From assembly GCF_021365465.1 (NCBI RefSeq), contig NZ_CP089932.1, positions 1,984,001-2,048,000 of the forward strand: 64,000 nt of DNA, read 5' to 3'. A program made the position numbers and the translations under genes. The notes under the pieces are model-generated. The model did no database searches, was not told where the DNA came from, and saw nothing but the letters and a program-made list of their open reading frames with translations. The stretch is from Erwinia tracheiphila (GTDB taxonomy: Bacteria; Pseudomonadota; Gammaproteobacteria; Enterobacterales; Enterobacteriaceae). Every line of letters begins with the position of its first letter. Position 1 is the stretch's first letter. Below, one piece after another: positions 40,264 to 49,345 of the stretch.

Positions 40264-41355
40264 TTAGACGTTAAACAAGAAATTCATCACATCGCCATCT
40301 TTAACGATATAATCCTTTCCTTCTGAACGCATTTTCCCGGCTTCTTTTGCGCCCTGTTCACCTCTATATGTGATGTAATCTTCAAACCCGATAGTCTGCG
40401 CACGGATAAAGCCCTTTTCAAAATCGGTATGAATTTTACCTGCAGCCTGCGGTGCGGTAGCGCCCACAGGAATTGTCCATGCGCGAACTTCTTTCACGCC
40501 TGCAGTGAAATAGGTTTGCAGGTTCAGCAGCGCGTAACCCGCGCGGATAACGCGGTTCAGGCCTGGCTCTTCAAGACCGAGTTCAGCCATAAACTCTGCG
40601 CGATCTTCATCTTCCAGCTCGGCAATATCGGATTCCACAGCAGCACACACCGGGACAACCACGGAACCTTCTTTTTCAGCAATTGCGCGCACCTGATCGA
40701 GATAGGGGTTATTTTCAAAGCCATCTTCATTGACGTTGGCAATGTACATGGTCGGCTTAAGGGTCAGGAAACTCAGGTAACGAATAGCGGTTTTTTCTTC
40801 CTCACTCAGGTTCAGTGAACGCAGCATGCCGGCATTTTCCAGATGGGGCAGACATTTTTCCAGTGCTGCCTGTTCCGCTTTCGCATCTTTATCGCCGCCT
40901 TTGGCCCGTTTTTGAACACGTTGCAGGGCGCGTTCACAGGTATCCAGATCGGACAAGGCCAGTTCAGTGTTGATCACGTCAATATCATCCGCCGGGTCAA
41001 CTTTGTTGTTAACGTGAATGATATTGTCGTTTTCAAAACAGCGTACCACATGACCGATAGCCTCTGTTTCGCGGATGTTGGTCAGAAACTGGTTGCCTAG
41101 ACCTTCGCCTTTTGATGCGCCTTTTACCAGACCGGCAATGTCCACGAATTCCATGGTGGTGGGCAGGATGCGTTGTGGTTTGACGATCTCGGCCAGCTGG
41201 TCCAGACGGGAATCAGGCATGGGAACCACGCCGGTATTAGGCTCAATGGTACAGAACGGGAAGTTCGCAGCCTCAATACCCGCTTTGGTTAACGCATTGA
41301 ACAGGGTGGATTTACCGACGTTGGGCAGGCCCACAATACCGCATTTGAATCCCAT
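40264..41355 (-). CDS. ychF: Ribosome-associated ATPase/GTPase YchF
   Basis: An Obg-like P-loop protein of the OLA1/YchF family that prefers ATP and influences translation and oxidative stress response. It is 363 aa and complete. The P-loop is [21 protein letters not shown] and [14 protein letters not shown] follow, and the NKxD position is replaced by NVNE, explaining nucleotide preference. A coiled coil (about 130-200) and a C-terminal TGS domain follow. In E. coli the upstream neighbour is pth; here the sequence upstream of 41355 switches within 180 bp to a SulP remnant. Confidence 0.97.
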   Translation of the reverse strand: MGFKCGIVGLPNVGKSTLFNALTKAGIEAANFPFCTIEPNTGVVPMPDSRLDQLAEIVKPQRILPTTMEFVDIAGLVKGASKGEGLGNQFLTNIRETEAIGHVVRCFENDNIIHVNNKVDPADDIDVINTELALSDLDTCERALQRVQKRAKGGDKDAKAEQAALEKCLPHLENAGMLRSLNLSEEEKTAIRYLSFLTLKPTMYIANVNEDGFENNPYLDQVRAIAEKEGSVVVPVCAAVESDIAELEDEDRAEFMAELGLEEPGLNRVIRAGYALLNLQTYFTAGVKEVRAWTIPVGATAPQAAGKIHTDFEKGFIRAQTIGFEDYITYRGEQGAKEAGKMRSEGKDYIVKDGDVMNFLFNV

Positions 41356-41535
41356 GATTAAATCACCTTAATTTCTTGATAATCAGCAAGTTGAATGTTT
41401 TTCTGCTGTGTCTGAGCGTGTTGTTACCGCCTGTTTGGCGCATTATACACGTTATTGACTTTTATATGGCGTGGAATTCCTGTGGCAGGTCGGGATTGAT
41501 GTTGAGATCTGGCTCACATTCCCGGATAATGACAT

Positions 41536-42512
41536 AACTTGGCAACCGACGGAGTTCTCGCAGATGTCATCGCGCTGGCGCAGTTCCCAATGATGAAACA
41601 TCAGGGGCTGTTGATGTACGGGCCTGTTGCGTTGGTGATGCTGATTGTCTGGCTCTTTCCGAAATTCACTAAAGTGCTCCCCGGCTCGCTGGCCGATATT
41701 TCGGGGACGCTGCCCATGTTTCATCTGCCGGATGCACCGTTAAGCGTGGAAACGCTAACAATTGTGCTGCCTTATTCGCTGATTATCGCACTGGTGGGAC
41801 TGATAGAATCGTTACTCACCCTGGCCGTACTGGATGAAATGTACAGCAAAAAGGACGATTGCAATAAGGAATGTGTAGCGCAGGGGGTTGGCAATACGAT
41901 TTGTGGTTTTTTTGGCAGCTTTACCGGGTGTGCGATGATTGGTCAGTCTGTCGAAATATATTGCCCTGTTACCTTTGGCGGTACTGGTGGGCATTATGTT
42001 TGTGGTGTGCATCAACACCTTTGAATGGACTTCACTTCGCCGTCTGAAGCGGATGCCGAAGCCCGACGCGGCGATCATGATTGCTGTTACGGTCGTCACT
42101 ATCTTTACCGGCCTTGCTGTGGCGGTAATCTGTGGGGTTATTATTTCGGCGCTGGTTTTGCGTGGCAACATGCGCGTATTACCCTGGCAAGCCTGGAAGA
42201 GAGAGTGAAGGGCAAAAGACTTATCGACTGGAGGAGCTGCTCTTTTTTGGTTCCGTTGCCAGCTTCCATGAATTGTTCGATCCGGAGAATGACCCGGAAA
42301 ATGTGGTTATCGACTTTGCCCGCACACGGGTCATGGACTCCAGCTGTGTTGAGACGATTGATAAGCTCACGGCTCGTTACCTTTCGGCAGGAAAAAATCT
42401 GCGTTTGCGCCATCTCAGCCCTGATTGTGTCAGCCTGCTGAAGCAGGCGGGACCATTTTGCAGCGTTGATACAGATGACTCTGACTACAAAGTTGCTGCT
42501 GATGAAGGTTAA
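41536..42512 (+). pseudogene. SulP-family anion transporter, decayed
   Basis: Frame pieces give a SulP permease: IALAQFPMMKHQGLLMYGPV, LVGLIESLLTLAVLDEM, ECVAQGVGNTICGFFGSF, ALLPLAVLVGIMFVV and a C-terminal STAS domain (FFGSVASFHELFD, VVIDFARTRVMDSSCVE). The N-terminal third is absent, internal segments are deleted (after GSLADISG and near 41955), and at least two frameshifts occur (about 41960 and 42165). The likely substrate would have been sulfate or bicarbonate. It is not DauA by sequence. Confidence 0.85.
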
Positions 42513-42592
42513 TGCTTAAAGCTTAAAGCCGTGAGTGCCTATAAGATAAAAAATCGTCGTATTGATCCTCGAATTACGGTCGTGACGCAGAT

Positions 42593-43096
42593 TTATTGAT
42601 AATGATGAAGAGTAAGATACCAACCGATGATCTTATCGTGCATTTCCTCTGACTTAGAAAAGCAAATTGTTCTGCGGGTCAGTCGTTTGATATGTGTGCG
42701 AAGATTAAGATTATGTCGTTCTGTCCGTTGGGTATATTTCTTGCTCACCACGTGGCTTGTTGCACTTAACAGAACTTTATAAACCGGCCAGGCATCTGTC
42801 ATATAAAAGGCAAGGTTAAATTTGCTTAACAGGGCCAGCAATCGTCGCAGGGTCGGGGCATTTCTCGGGCCGAAGACGTGGGCCAGAGCACGTTTGCGGA
42901 TACGGTCATAAGCATAGAACAACCACCGGGGATTGCTTTTACACCGCACGTAAGACCATTGTTCATCGGCTTCACAGCAGATAACAACCTCCGTTTCGGG
43001 GTCGATATTCTCAGCTACCTGCTTTGGCGAAATTTTTTTAAGTGCCGCAGAATCGTATTGAGGCTGATACCGAGAACCCGTGCGGTATCGCGACAT
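42593..43096 (-). CDS. insB: IS1 InsB' with complete catalytic set
   Basis: This is the catalytic half of IS1 transposase, expressed by -1 frameshift from insA. All three acidic positions are present (EADEQWSYV, YMTDAWPVY, RTERHNLNL) and the C-terminus YLTLHHYQ is complete. Of the three IS1 copies in the window, this is the only one that looks catalytically intact. Confidence 0.9.
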   Translation of the reverse strand: MSRYRTGSRYQPQYDSAALKKISPKQVAENIDPETEVVICCEADEQWSYVRCKSNPRWLFYAYDRIRKRALAHVFGPRNAPTLRRLLALLSKFNLAFYMTDAWPVYKVLLSATSHVVSKKYTQRTERHNLNLRTHIKRLTRRTICFSKSEEMHDKIIGWYLTLHHYQ

Positions 43097-43290
43097 CCGT
43101 AACCATTCATGGCCATATTAACAATGGTCTGGTGTGTGTCTGGTTTGGCACCGGAGTAGCTAAAGTTGAGCTGAAAGGTCTTTGAACAATGCTTGCAGAT
43201 GTAACGTTGGGCACCGGATGCTGAATGTCCGTTACATCGTACAGCATGAGTTTCATTGCACTGAGGGCAGACGACATCAACTTTAGCCAT
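43015..43290 (-). CDS. insA: IS1 InsA
   Basis: A 91-aa InsA with the zinc-finger cysteines (CPQCNET, YICKHCSKTF) and helix-turn-helix. It is nearly identical to the other two copies. Confidence 0.93.
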   Translation of the reverse strand: MAKVDVVCPQCNETHAVRCNGHSASGAQRYICKHCSKTFQLNFSYSGAKPDTHQTIVNMAMNGYGCRDTARVLGISLNTILRHLKKFRQSR

Positions 43291-43427
43291 ATGTTACATC
43301 CAAAGCGCAAAGCATACGTGATCAGCAAGTCTGCGTCACGACCCGAATTACAGAATGAAAGACTGAAATTAATTTGTACGACGATTTTTATAACTGGCAG
43401 GAAGCTCATAAAACTGGCATTTAAAGC

Positions 43428-44072
43428 ATGATAAATAACTTATTTTGCGTTCCGATTCACACCCTTGACGGGGAGTTGATCGCGCTTGATTTCACACAGA
43501 ATAATCATGCGTCGATGAAGACCGTATCTGAAGCTGCGCAGATTGCTGAAAGCCATTTGCTGAATCAGCTGCTTGCTATAGAGCAGTATGCTGACTATTT
43601 CCGGCTTAACAATCTATTGTGCTGTGTGACGATAAATTTTCAGCTGGCAAAGGTGGTGATTGAGTCCGTGCTTATCCAGCATATACTCAGTCATTTACCC
43701 TTTATTCGGTTGAAGTTGACGGAGGATTTTCCCAATCTGCACGACGGCCCGAATAACCCTATTTTGCGCACGCTGGTTGAACAGCTAAATATTTTGTGGC
43801 TCGACGATCTCGGGGCTGGTGCGGCGAATCTGAATGCACTTCAGTCAAAGATGTTTGAAGCGGTGAAGCTGGACAGGCAGTTTTATCTGAAGAATGCCGG
43901 AAAGCCATTCTTCAACGTATTGATGGCGCATATTCGTCAGTATACCAGTCGGGTGATTGTGGATGGGGCTGAGAACCCGCTCGGGCTCAATAAGCTGGCA
44001 GATCACAAAATTTGGGGCGTACAGGGGTATTATTTGCCCGTGGTGCCGCTTTCAGATTTTAACGATCAGTAA
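43428..44072 (+). CDS. Degenerate EAL-domain protein, YdiV-like
   Basis: A 214-aa protein resembling YdiV (RflP), the EAL-fold protein that does not hydrolyse c-di-GMP but binds FlhD and represses flagellar genes. Comparable stretches are LPFIRLKLTEDFPNLHDGPNN, LWLDDLGAGAANLNAL and VKLDRQFY. The signature EAL is absent, and the metal-binding residues of active phosphodiesterases are not evident. E. coli YdiV is 237 aa. The frame is intact, but the start lies 85 bp from an IS1 end, so native promoter elements may have been displaced. It may influence the nearby flagellar operons; this is inference. Confidence 0.65.
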   Translation: MINNLFCVPIHTLDGELIALDFTQNNHASMKTVSEAAQIAESHLLNQLLAIEQYADYFRLNNLLCCVTINFQLAKVVIESVLIQHILSHLPFIRLKLTEDFPNLHDGPNNPILRTLVEQLNILWLDDLGAGAANLNALQSKMFEAVKLDRQFYLKNAGKPFFNVLMAHIRQYTSRVIVDGAENPLGLNKLADHKIWGVQGYYLPVVPLSDFNDQ

Positions 44073-44114
44073 CCGCAGGTGGATGAGTAATACCGATGGC
44101 ATTACGGCCATCGT

Positions 44115-44311
44115 GACCCTGTACATGATTCTGTGTAAATGCCTTTTCTCAGTAGTGACCGTCCGGGCGGTCACCGAACCCGATAATAAAACGGCTCATC
44201 GCCATACGCCAGACCCTCCGTGGCATCGTCCATTTCTGTGATGCGGCCTGGATTGCCAGCCACACCTCCTTCTTCACTGCGTCGTCAGTCGGGAGCACCT
44301 TCCGCTTCTTG
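44115..44311. mobile_element. IS256 remnant, end segment (left of IS91)
   Basis: It has the terminal repeat GACCCTGTAC and the 3' end of an IS256 transposase of the copy-2 isoform. It is interrupted at CTTG (44308-44311) by an IS91 element; the continuation is at 46217-46331. The other half of the IS256 copy is missing. Confidence 0.88.
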
Positions 44312-44462
44312 ATGGTTAGGAAACTGAATCATCGTTTTAAAAATTTCCTGACCATGAGCAGCAGTGTCTGTAATGCAGTAATGATGTGCCATCGGGAACG
44401 TTATGGTCATAAAATGGCATTTGCGGCGCGTTTTTAACCTGAAAGCTGTTTTTCAGACGCAC

Positions 44463-45676
44463 TTATCCCGCAGTCTGTGCCAGAAGCCATCGTTTCCGGT
44501 CGATGTTATGCAGTCTTTCTGCCACCAACTCCGACGCGTGCCTCCCGGCCTGCGCACTGCTGAAGCGCAGTCGGTTGCCGCACAGAATGCATTTGTACGG
44601 ATCCGTGCGCAGAAATTCTTTCATCAGCGCGGCGAAGCCGGGCTTCTCCGGTTTTTTCCGCGCTTCCATCTCCAGGGCTTCATACACCTTCGGCAGCAGG
44701 CTACCCCGTTTACGGTTTGATAAAAAACCGTAATAACGCACCATCTTAAAATGCTTCGCCGGGATATGGCTGATATAACGTCCGATCATATCTTCCTGCG
44801 TCAGCGTCTGCTGCCGGTACTGCTGCGTACGGTGGTCGTAATAGTGGTGCACCACCGCGCCGCCGCTGTAGTGCCTCAGCTTCGCCGCCGACACGGGGGC
44901 CGTTTCAGGTACCGGCCCAGATATTTGACGCTCCGCCAGGCCCCCCGGGTCTTCTTCGCGAAGTGGACCTTCCAGCGGCGCCCGTACTGCGCCTGCAGAT
45001 AGCGCAGCCACTGTTTTTTGTCGTGGATATGCCCCAGCCCCGGCAGCCTGCCGGGGTTAATCAGGTCATAGCTGTGGCGCAGCAGCCGGATGACGGCTCC
45101 GCGCCAGATTTCCTCCACGGCATGCTTTTTAAAGAAGAGGTCGCGCCATACGCCGTGTTTAATATCAAGCCCGCCGCGGGTGACGGAGAGATGAATGTGG
45201 GGATGCTGGTTGAGCTGGCGACCGTAGGTGTGCAGGGCGCAGAAGATACCGACTTCCACACCCTGTTTTCTGGCCCAGCGGAGCATGGCGCGGGTGGCTG
45301 CGCGGAACAGGGCATTGAGCAGAGGCCAGTTATTGTTGAAAAAGGGCCACAGCAGATGGGGCATGGTGAAGGTGATATGCTGCCAGTCGCAGTCGGGCAG
45401 AATTTGCTGTTGCTCTGTAATCCACTGCTCCGTGGCCTTATGTCCGCAGGAGCTGCAGCCTTTTGATTTACAGGTCTGGCAGAAGAAGCGGGTGTGGGTG
45501 CAGTCCGGGGAGGCGCAGCAGTATCGCTTCACCCCCATGGCAGCAGTGCCGCAGGCGAGCATGCGCTCGACGCAGAGTACGGTCCAGGGGCTGAGGGTGT
45601 CCCCGTGTTTATCCATATACCGGTTCCAGGCGTCATCAGTGGTGAACAGCAGTTTTGCCGGGCGCGGGATATACAT
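44463..45676 (-). pseudogene. IS91-family transposase, frameshifted
   Basis: A rolling-circle transposase. The N-terminal zinc-finger region has many Cys (FFCQTCKSKGCSSCGHK), the HUH motif is in NQHPHIHLSVTRGG, and Tyr-rich segments follow (YLGRYLKRPP, IGRYISHIPAKHF). After LKRPP the frame breaks at a C-run (about 44895). The C-terminal 140 residues (VSAAKLRHYSGGAVVHHYYDH to WLLAQTAG) continue in another frame. It begins 8 bp after the accessory ORF stop. Confidence 0.85.
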
Positions 45677-45684
45677 GCGGCGGA

Positions 45685-46100
45685 TTATCGCTCTGCAGTG
45701 GCACCGGTATTATAGTGCCAGTCGTCACAGTCATCGGCCCAGTTGTCGGTGTGTTTATCCCAGGGAGCGAAGGTCACCGGCAGCATGCCGGATTCTGTGG
45801 CGATAATAAACACATCGGCTGGCATGGACTCAAGGACGACATCGCCGTCGGGTGAGTCAGGCGGCTCAAAGCCGCGGATGATGCAGACGAGAGGCGGGTC
45901 GAAGTGTGTATCGAGGAAAAACTGTGGCCCCAGGTGGACACAGTGACGAATGGCATCCTGCGGAGTGTCGTAAAAAACTCGTCGGGGTCGTCATAATCGC
46001 TCCGGGGCGGAATGGACACCAGAAAACGCTTAGGATATCCGGGTATAGCGCGTCGGGACGAGGGCGTGGGTTTACGCTTTCTGGGGGCTTTGCTACGGGC
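45685..46100 (-). pseudogene. Accessory ORF of the IS91-family element, frameshifted
   Basis: It starts MARSKAPRKRKPTPSSRR with a basic N-terminus. The frame shifts in a T-run near 45975 (DPDEFF) and continues DAIRHCVHLGPQFFLDTHF and VVLESMPADVFIIATESG to a stop at 45685. It lies directly upstream of the transposase in the same direction, so it is probably an element-encoded helper. The function is unknown. Confidence 0.65.
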
Positions 46101-46216
46101 CATGTGAATGATTTCCTGAGAAATTAACATACCGCAGAGTATAAAGCTGTGAGCCGGTCATGAACACCCTCGGAACGGCAGAGCCGTGACGCTCGCCCTG
46201 TAAGGGCGCTATGTTC

Positions 46217-46331
46217 ATGGCACCCTGGATCACGCTGTTCAGCGACTCGATGGCGCTGGTCGTGTCGAGCGTCTTGCGGATGTCTGCCGGGTAAGCGAAG
46301 AACGTCGACAGTCTGGCCCAGTTTGCCTGCC
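46217..46331. mobile_element. IS256 remnant, continuation (right of IS91)
   Basis: It continues the transposase sequence interrupted at 44311, through the region encoding SAIESLNSVI and the AYPADIRKT segment (minus strand). It then stops abruptly at GCCTGCC (46331), where unrelated sequence begins. The 5' half of this IS256 is deleted. Confidence 0.85.
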
Positions 46332-46429
46332 TTGTTTTTGATCAGCTCTTTACTCGTTCTGAAAATTCCAAAACCACATTATGAATATACAAGTCTGGTG
46401 TAGTAAGTTTATGATTAAATAGGATATAA

Positions 46430-46725
46430 CTACATGGACTCTTTGTCGTGGCACGCATGTAGCACAAACTTGTTTAATTTGGCGTTCATCAACGTCAGTT
46501 GCCGGGTGTTCTCCTCCTCCATCCAGGTGCCATATATCCGGTATACCATTTGTGCATCAGCGTGTCCCATTTGAGAGGCGACAAAGTTTGGATTTGCTCC
46601 GGCTGATAAAGACCAGCAGGTACAGGTTGCCTGCACTGGTATGGCTTCCTGTATTTAATTCCAGCCCTCTTAAATTGCGGCTCTCCATGTTTGCGGCAGT
46701 GAAGATACGGTGTAATAGCTATCAC
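46430..46725 (-). pseudogene. Tyrosine integrase C-terminal fragment
   Basis: The translation includes WSLSAGANPNFVASQMGHADAQMVYRIYGTWM, the C-terminal catalytic end of a phage-type tyrosine recombinase (Tyr in MVYRIYG). Upstream, KRAGIKYRKPYQCR lies in another frame, and the usual HDLRHT-like segment is damaged. The rest of the gene is absent. Confidence 0.75.
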
Positions 46726-46852
46726 TTTTTAAGTTGATGGCATTCACCTTTGGGTTAAAAACAAACATCAGCTCTTGTTGTTCCATCCTGCCCTGGCCAC
46801 GGGAGATAAAGCTCGCCTCCTTTTGCTTGCTGCTCTGAAGGTTAAATTCCAT
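46670..46852 (-). CDS. Possible small ORF, unknown
   Basis: A 60-aa ORF from ATG 46852 (MEFNLQSSKQKEASF) with AGGA 4 nt upstream. It overlaps the integrase fragment in a different frame at its 3' end. It includes MFVFNPKVNAINLKSD. I do not recognise it; it may be a piece of an excised phage gene. Confidence 0.35.
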   Translation of the reverse strand: MEFNLQSSKQKEASFISRGQGRMEQQELMFVFNPKVNAINLKSDSYYTVSSLPQTWRAAI

Positions 46853-47039
46853 GATTCCTGGTGTGATTATTAGTGGAACAGAATATGAAAACCGAAAGAA
46901 ATGATGATGCAGCAAGCGCTGTCGGGCATAAGGTGAGTGGGCAGAATTGGATCATAAGCCTGCCGTCATCGTTGTGATGAAAGAGAAAAGGATTTATCTG
47001 CCAAAACCAGTACATCATCCTGGCGTTCGCGCTCAATCA

Positions 47040-48326
47040 TCAAATGTAGTCATGCATGAAGGCAACGCGCATAAATCCTTTATAAAAATGTTTACCCGCA
47101 GTCCTAGAAGAAATCAGCTGGCTGAACGCTTCCACTTCTTGTTTATCGTGAAGTAATTTCGTGATTTTAAACATATCATGCATGCCTAAATAACCGCGAT
47201 AAAATAAATCAAGTTTGACCAACGGCAGCCCCATTTTTTTTAAAATTATGGCGTTGAGGTGAATTTGTGACCCTTCAACACAGAACTCCAGACATCTGCC
47301 TTTCAGGGCATGGATTAATGCTTTATCCGGCTGTGGTGAGGATGTCTTAAGATGGTTAAGCCACTGCATAAACAGCATGGAATGAAGGTTTTTCTCTGGA
47401 GTATTCCCTCCTTTTTTTTCAGCAGACTGACTATGTTGATAACCAGCAGGCAACATCTCTTTGCTGTATTTTTTAAAATAAGAAGCAATGAATTTATCCT
47501 GACAAAATTTATCTTTCAGCAGAGTAGTCTGTTCACAGCTATGTTTTCCCATACTGACAGCGAAAGCCAAATCGACAATACTGGTGATATCATTGTGCGA
47601 TCTTTCAATACCGGAGATATTATAAAGAGAAACAAAATCCTTATTTCCCATACTAATGGATTGCAGGACCTGTGACAGATGAATTTCCCCCTCGCTTTTT
47701 ATTTTATGCTTTGAGTCGGTTTTTTTGTACTTTCGCCAGTATGCTATGAATTTCTCATTGTTAATTATCCCCCCGGAAAAGCTGATGAAATAAGAGTCAA
47801 GATATTTATCACAGGCGTGATTTTCAGTTGCTCCCAGCACGTTTTTTTCAGTGGTAATCATGGTGTCAACAAAATCATTTAGCCCATGTGAACTGTAAAA
47901 AACGCTGTCATTGCACATAATCAGTCGCTTGCAATGCTGATTCATTTGGTTTTTATAGATATAGTCAAAGCATTCTTTATAGCTTGCAAAGCTGCGACCG
48001 ATATCATCGGTTTCAATATAAATATCGATAAGTGCTGATATTCTTTTTATTTCTTTTTTTTCCAGCGAGCAGGCATTGACTGCGATAATGCCTGCACCTT
48101 TTTCTTTCATTTTTTTCAAAAAACCTTCAATATCTTTTCGTAAGGATCCTTTTTTATTCAATGCAATGATCAGAAGGAGTTTTGTTGAATTTTTGTTTTC
48201 TAAGATAATATCTTTTTTACTTTTTGTTTTAACTGCTTTGATTAATGATACGCAGAGAAAGTGGTTTCTTAGGTAAAAATTTATAAGAGGATTTATACAT
48301 TTTTTATTAATTATTGGCATGGCCAC
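47040..48326 (-). CDS. RgpF-like glycosyltransferase (rhamnan synthesis F family)
   Basis: A 428-aa protein, intact frame, distinctly AT-rich compared with its neighbours (many AAA/ATA codons), which points to horizontal origin. A GT-like core is visible: IIAVNACSLEKKE, RLIMCNDSVFYSSHGLNDFVDTM, LGATENHACDKYLDSYFISFSGGIINNEKF, as in RgpF/rhamnan-synthesis proteins that process polysaccharide side chains. No transmembrane segment is seen. It stands alone between an integrase fragment and an IS1, so there is no polysaccharide operon to define its substrate. O-antigen, capsule or flagellin are possible targets. Confidence 0.7.
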   Translation of the reverse strand: MAMPIINKKCINPLINFYLRNHFLCVSLIKAVKTKSKKDIILENKNSTKLLLIIALNKKGSLRKDIEGFLKKMKEKGAGIIAVNACSLEKKEIKRISALIDIYIETDDIGRSFASYKECFDYIYKNQMNQHCKRLIMCNDSVFYSSHGLNDFVDTMITTEKNVLGATENHACDKYLDSYFISFSGGIINNEKFIAYWRKYKKTDSKHKIKSEGEIHLSQVLQSISMGNKDFVSLYNISGIERSHNDITSIVDLAFAVSMGKHSCEQTTLLKDKFCQDKFIASYFKKYSKEMLPAGYQHSQSAEKKGGNTPEKNLHSMLFMQWLNHLKTSSPQPDKALIHALKGRCLEFCVEGSQIHLNAIILKKMGLPLVKLDLFYRGYLGMHDMFKITKLLHDKQEVEAFSQLISSRTAGKHFYKGFMRVAFMHDYI

Positions 48327-48594
48327 TATCCTTGGTTAACTAAAGGTGTTTTATAGCATTTTTTCTGATGCACAAGCAAACGCAAGCAATATAATGTGTC
48401 TTTTAGTGAATTTATATATGTATTTATTTTTTATTAATGTAATTTTTCTGTAATTATATGTTACACCCTTTTAGAGTCACGACAATGGCTGGCATCAATA
48501 ATTCGGTATGCTGACTTATAAAACAGTATGGTGGTTCTTGCCTGAGTTAAGAAAGTTTGTACTTTATAGCGCCATTTTGGGTCGTGACGCAGAT

Positions 48595-49098
48595 TTATTG
48601 ATAATGATGAAGAGTAAGATACCAACCGATGATCTTATCGTGCATTTCCTCTGACTTCGAAAAGCAAATTGTTCTGCGGGTCAGTCGTTTGATATGTGTG
48701 CGAAGATTAAGATTATGCCGTTCTGTCCGTTGGGTATATTTCTTGCTCACCACGTGGCCTGTTGCACTTAACAGAACTTTATAAACCGGCCAGGCATCTG
48801 TCATATAAAAGGCAAGGTTAAATTTGCTTAACAGGGCCAGCAATCGTCGCAGGGTCGGGGCATTTCTCGGGCCGAAGACGTGGGCCAGAGCACGTTTGCG
48901 GATACGGTCATAAGCATAGAACAACCACCGGGGATTGCTTTTACACCGCACGTAAGACCATTGTTCACCGGCTTCACAGCAGATAACAACCTCCGTTTCG
49001 GGGTCGATATTCTCAGCTACCTGCTTTGGCGAAATTTTTTTACGTGCCGCAGAACCGTATTGAGGCTGATGCCGAGAACCCGTGCGGTATCGCGACAT
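48595..49098 (-). pseudogene. insB: IS1 InsB' lacking the first catalytic Asp
   Basis: A full-length 167-codon InsB' frame to YLTLHHYQ. The first catalytic acid is replaced (EAGEQWSYV, GGT for GAT), as in copy 1. The second and third acids are present. It is predicted inactive. Confidence 0.75.
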
Positions 49099-49292
49099 CC
49101 GTAACCATTCATGGCCATATTAACAATGGTCTGGTGTGTGTCTGGTTTGGCACCGGAGTAGCTAAAGTTGAGCAGAAAGGTCTTTGAACAATGCTTGCAG
49201 ATGTAACGTTGGGCGCCGGATGCTGAATGTCCGTTACATCGTACAGCATGAGTTTCATTGCACTGAGGGCAGACGACATCAACTTTAGCCAT
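49017..49292 (-). CDS. insA: IS1 InsA
   Basis: A 91-aa InsA. It is as in the other copies except for one substitution in the zinc-finger region (KTFLLNF for KTFQLNF). Confidence 0.92.
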   Translation of the reverse strand: MAKVDVVCPQCNETHAVRCNGHSASGAQRYICKHCSKTFLLNFSYSGAKPDTHQTIVNMAMNGYGCRDTARVLGISLNTVLRHVKKFRQSR

Positions 49293-49345
49293 ATGTTACA
49301 TCCAAAGCGCAAAGCATACGTAATCAGCAAGTCTGCGTCACGACC

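Larger units (their letters stand above)
42578..43343 (-). mobile_element. IS1-family element, copy 2
   Basis: A 766-bp element with the same terminal repeats as copy 1. It is flanked by the 8-bp duplication CGAATTAC (42570-42577 and 43344-43351), which marks a direct transposition event between the SulP remnant and the EAL gene. Confidence 0.95.
44312..46216 (-). mobile_element. IS91-family element nested in IS256
   Basis: An element of about 1905 bp. It contains a Y2/HUH-type transposase and an upstream accessory ORF on the minus strand. Removing it rejoins the IS256 sequence (CTTG then ATGGCA). The end next to the transposase 3' side abuts CTTG, i.e. CAAG on the element's strand. This is one of the tetranucleotides known to adjoin the replication-origin end of IS91, and no target duplication is made, as expected for rolling-circle insertion. 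A GC-rich palindrome (CGCCCTGTAAGGGCG, near 46195) marks the other end. Confidence 0.85.
48580..49345 (-). mobile_element. IS1-family element, copy 3, without target duplication
   Basis: A 766-bp element with intact ends. The flanks (CCATTTTG left, GCTCAACC right) do not match, unlike copies 1 and 2. This implies that one side was rearranged after insertion. Confidence 0.93.

Noticed and set aside
41536..42512. SulP remnant as dauA, the E. coli gene near ychF
   Set aside because: The sequence pieces differ from DauA in the conserved transmembrane and STAS segments; it is another SulP subgroup.
44963..45806. Overlapping plus-strand ORFs opposite the IS91 transposase
   Set aside because: High-GC reverse-frame ORFs; the minus-strand frame has the HUH and zinc-finger motifs.
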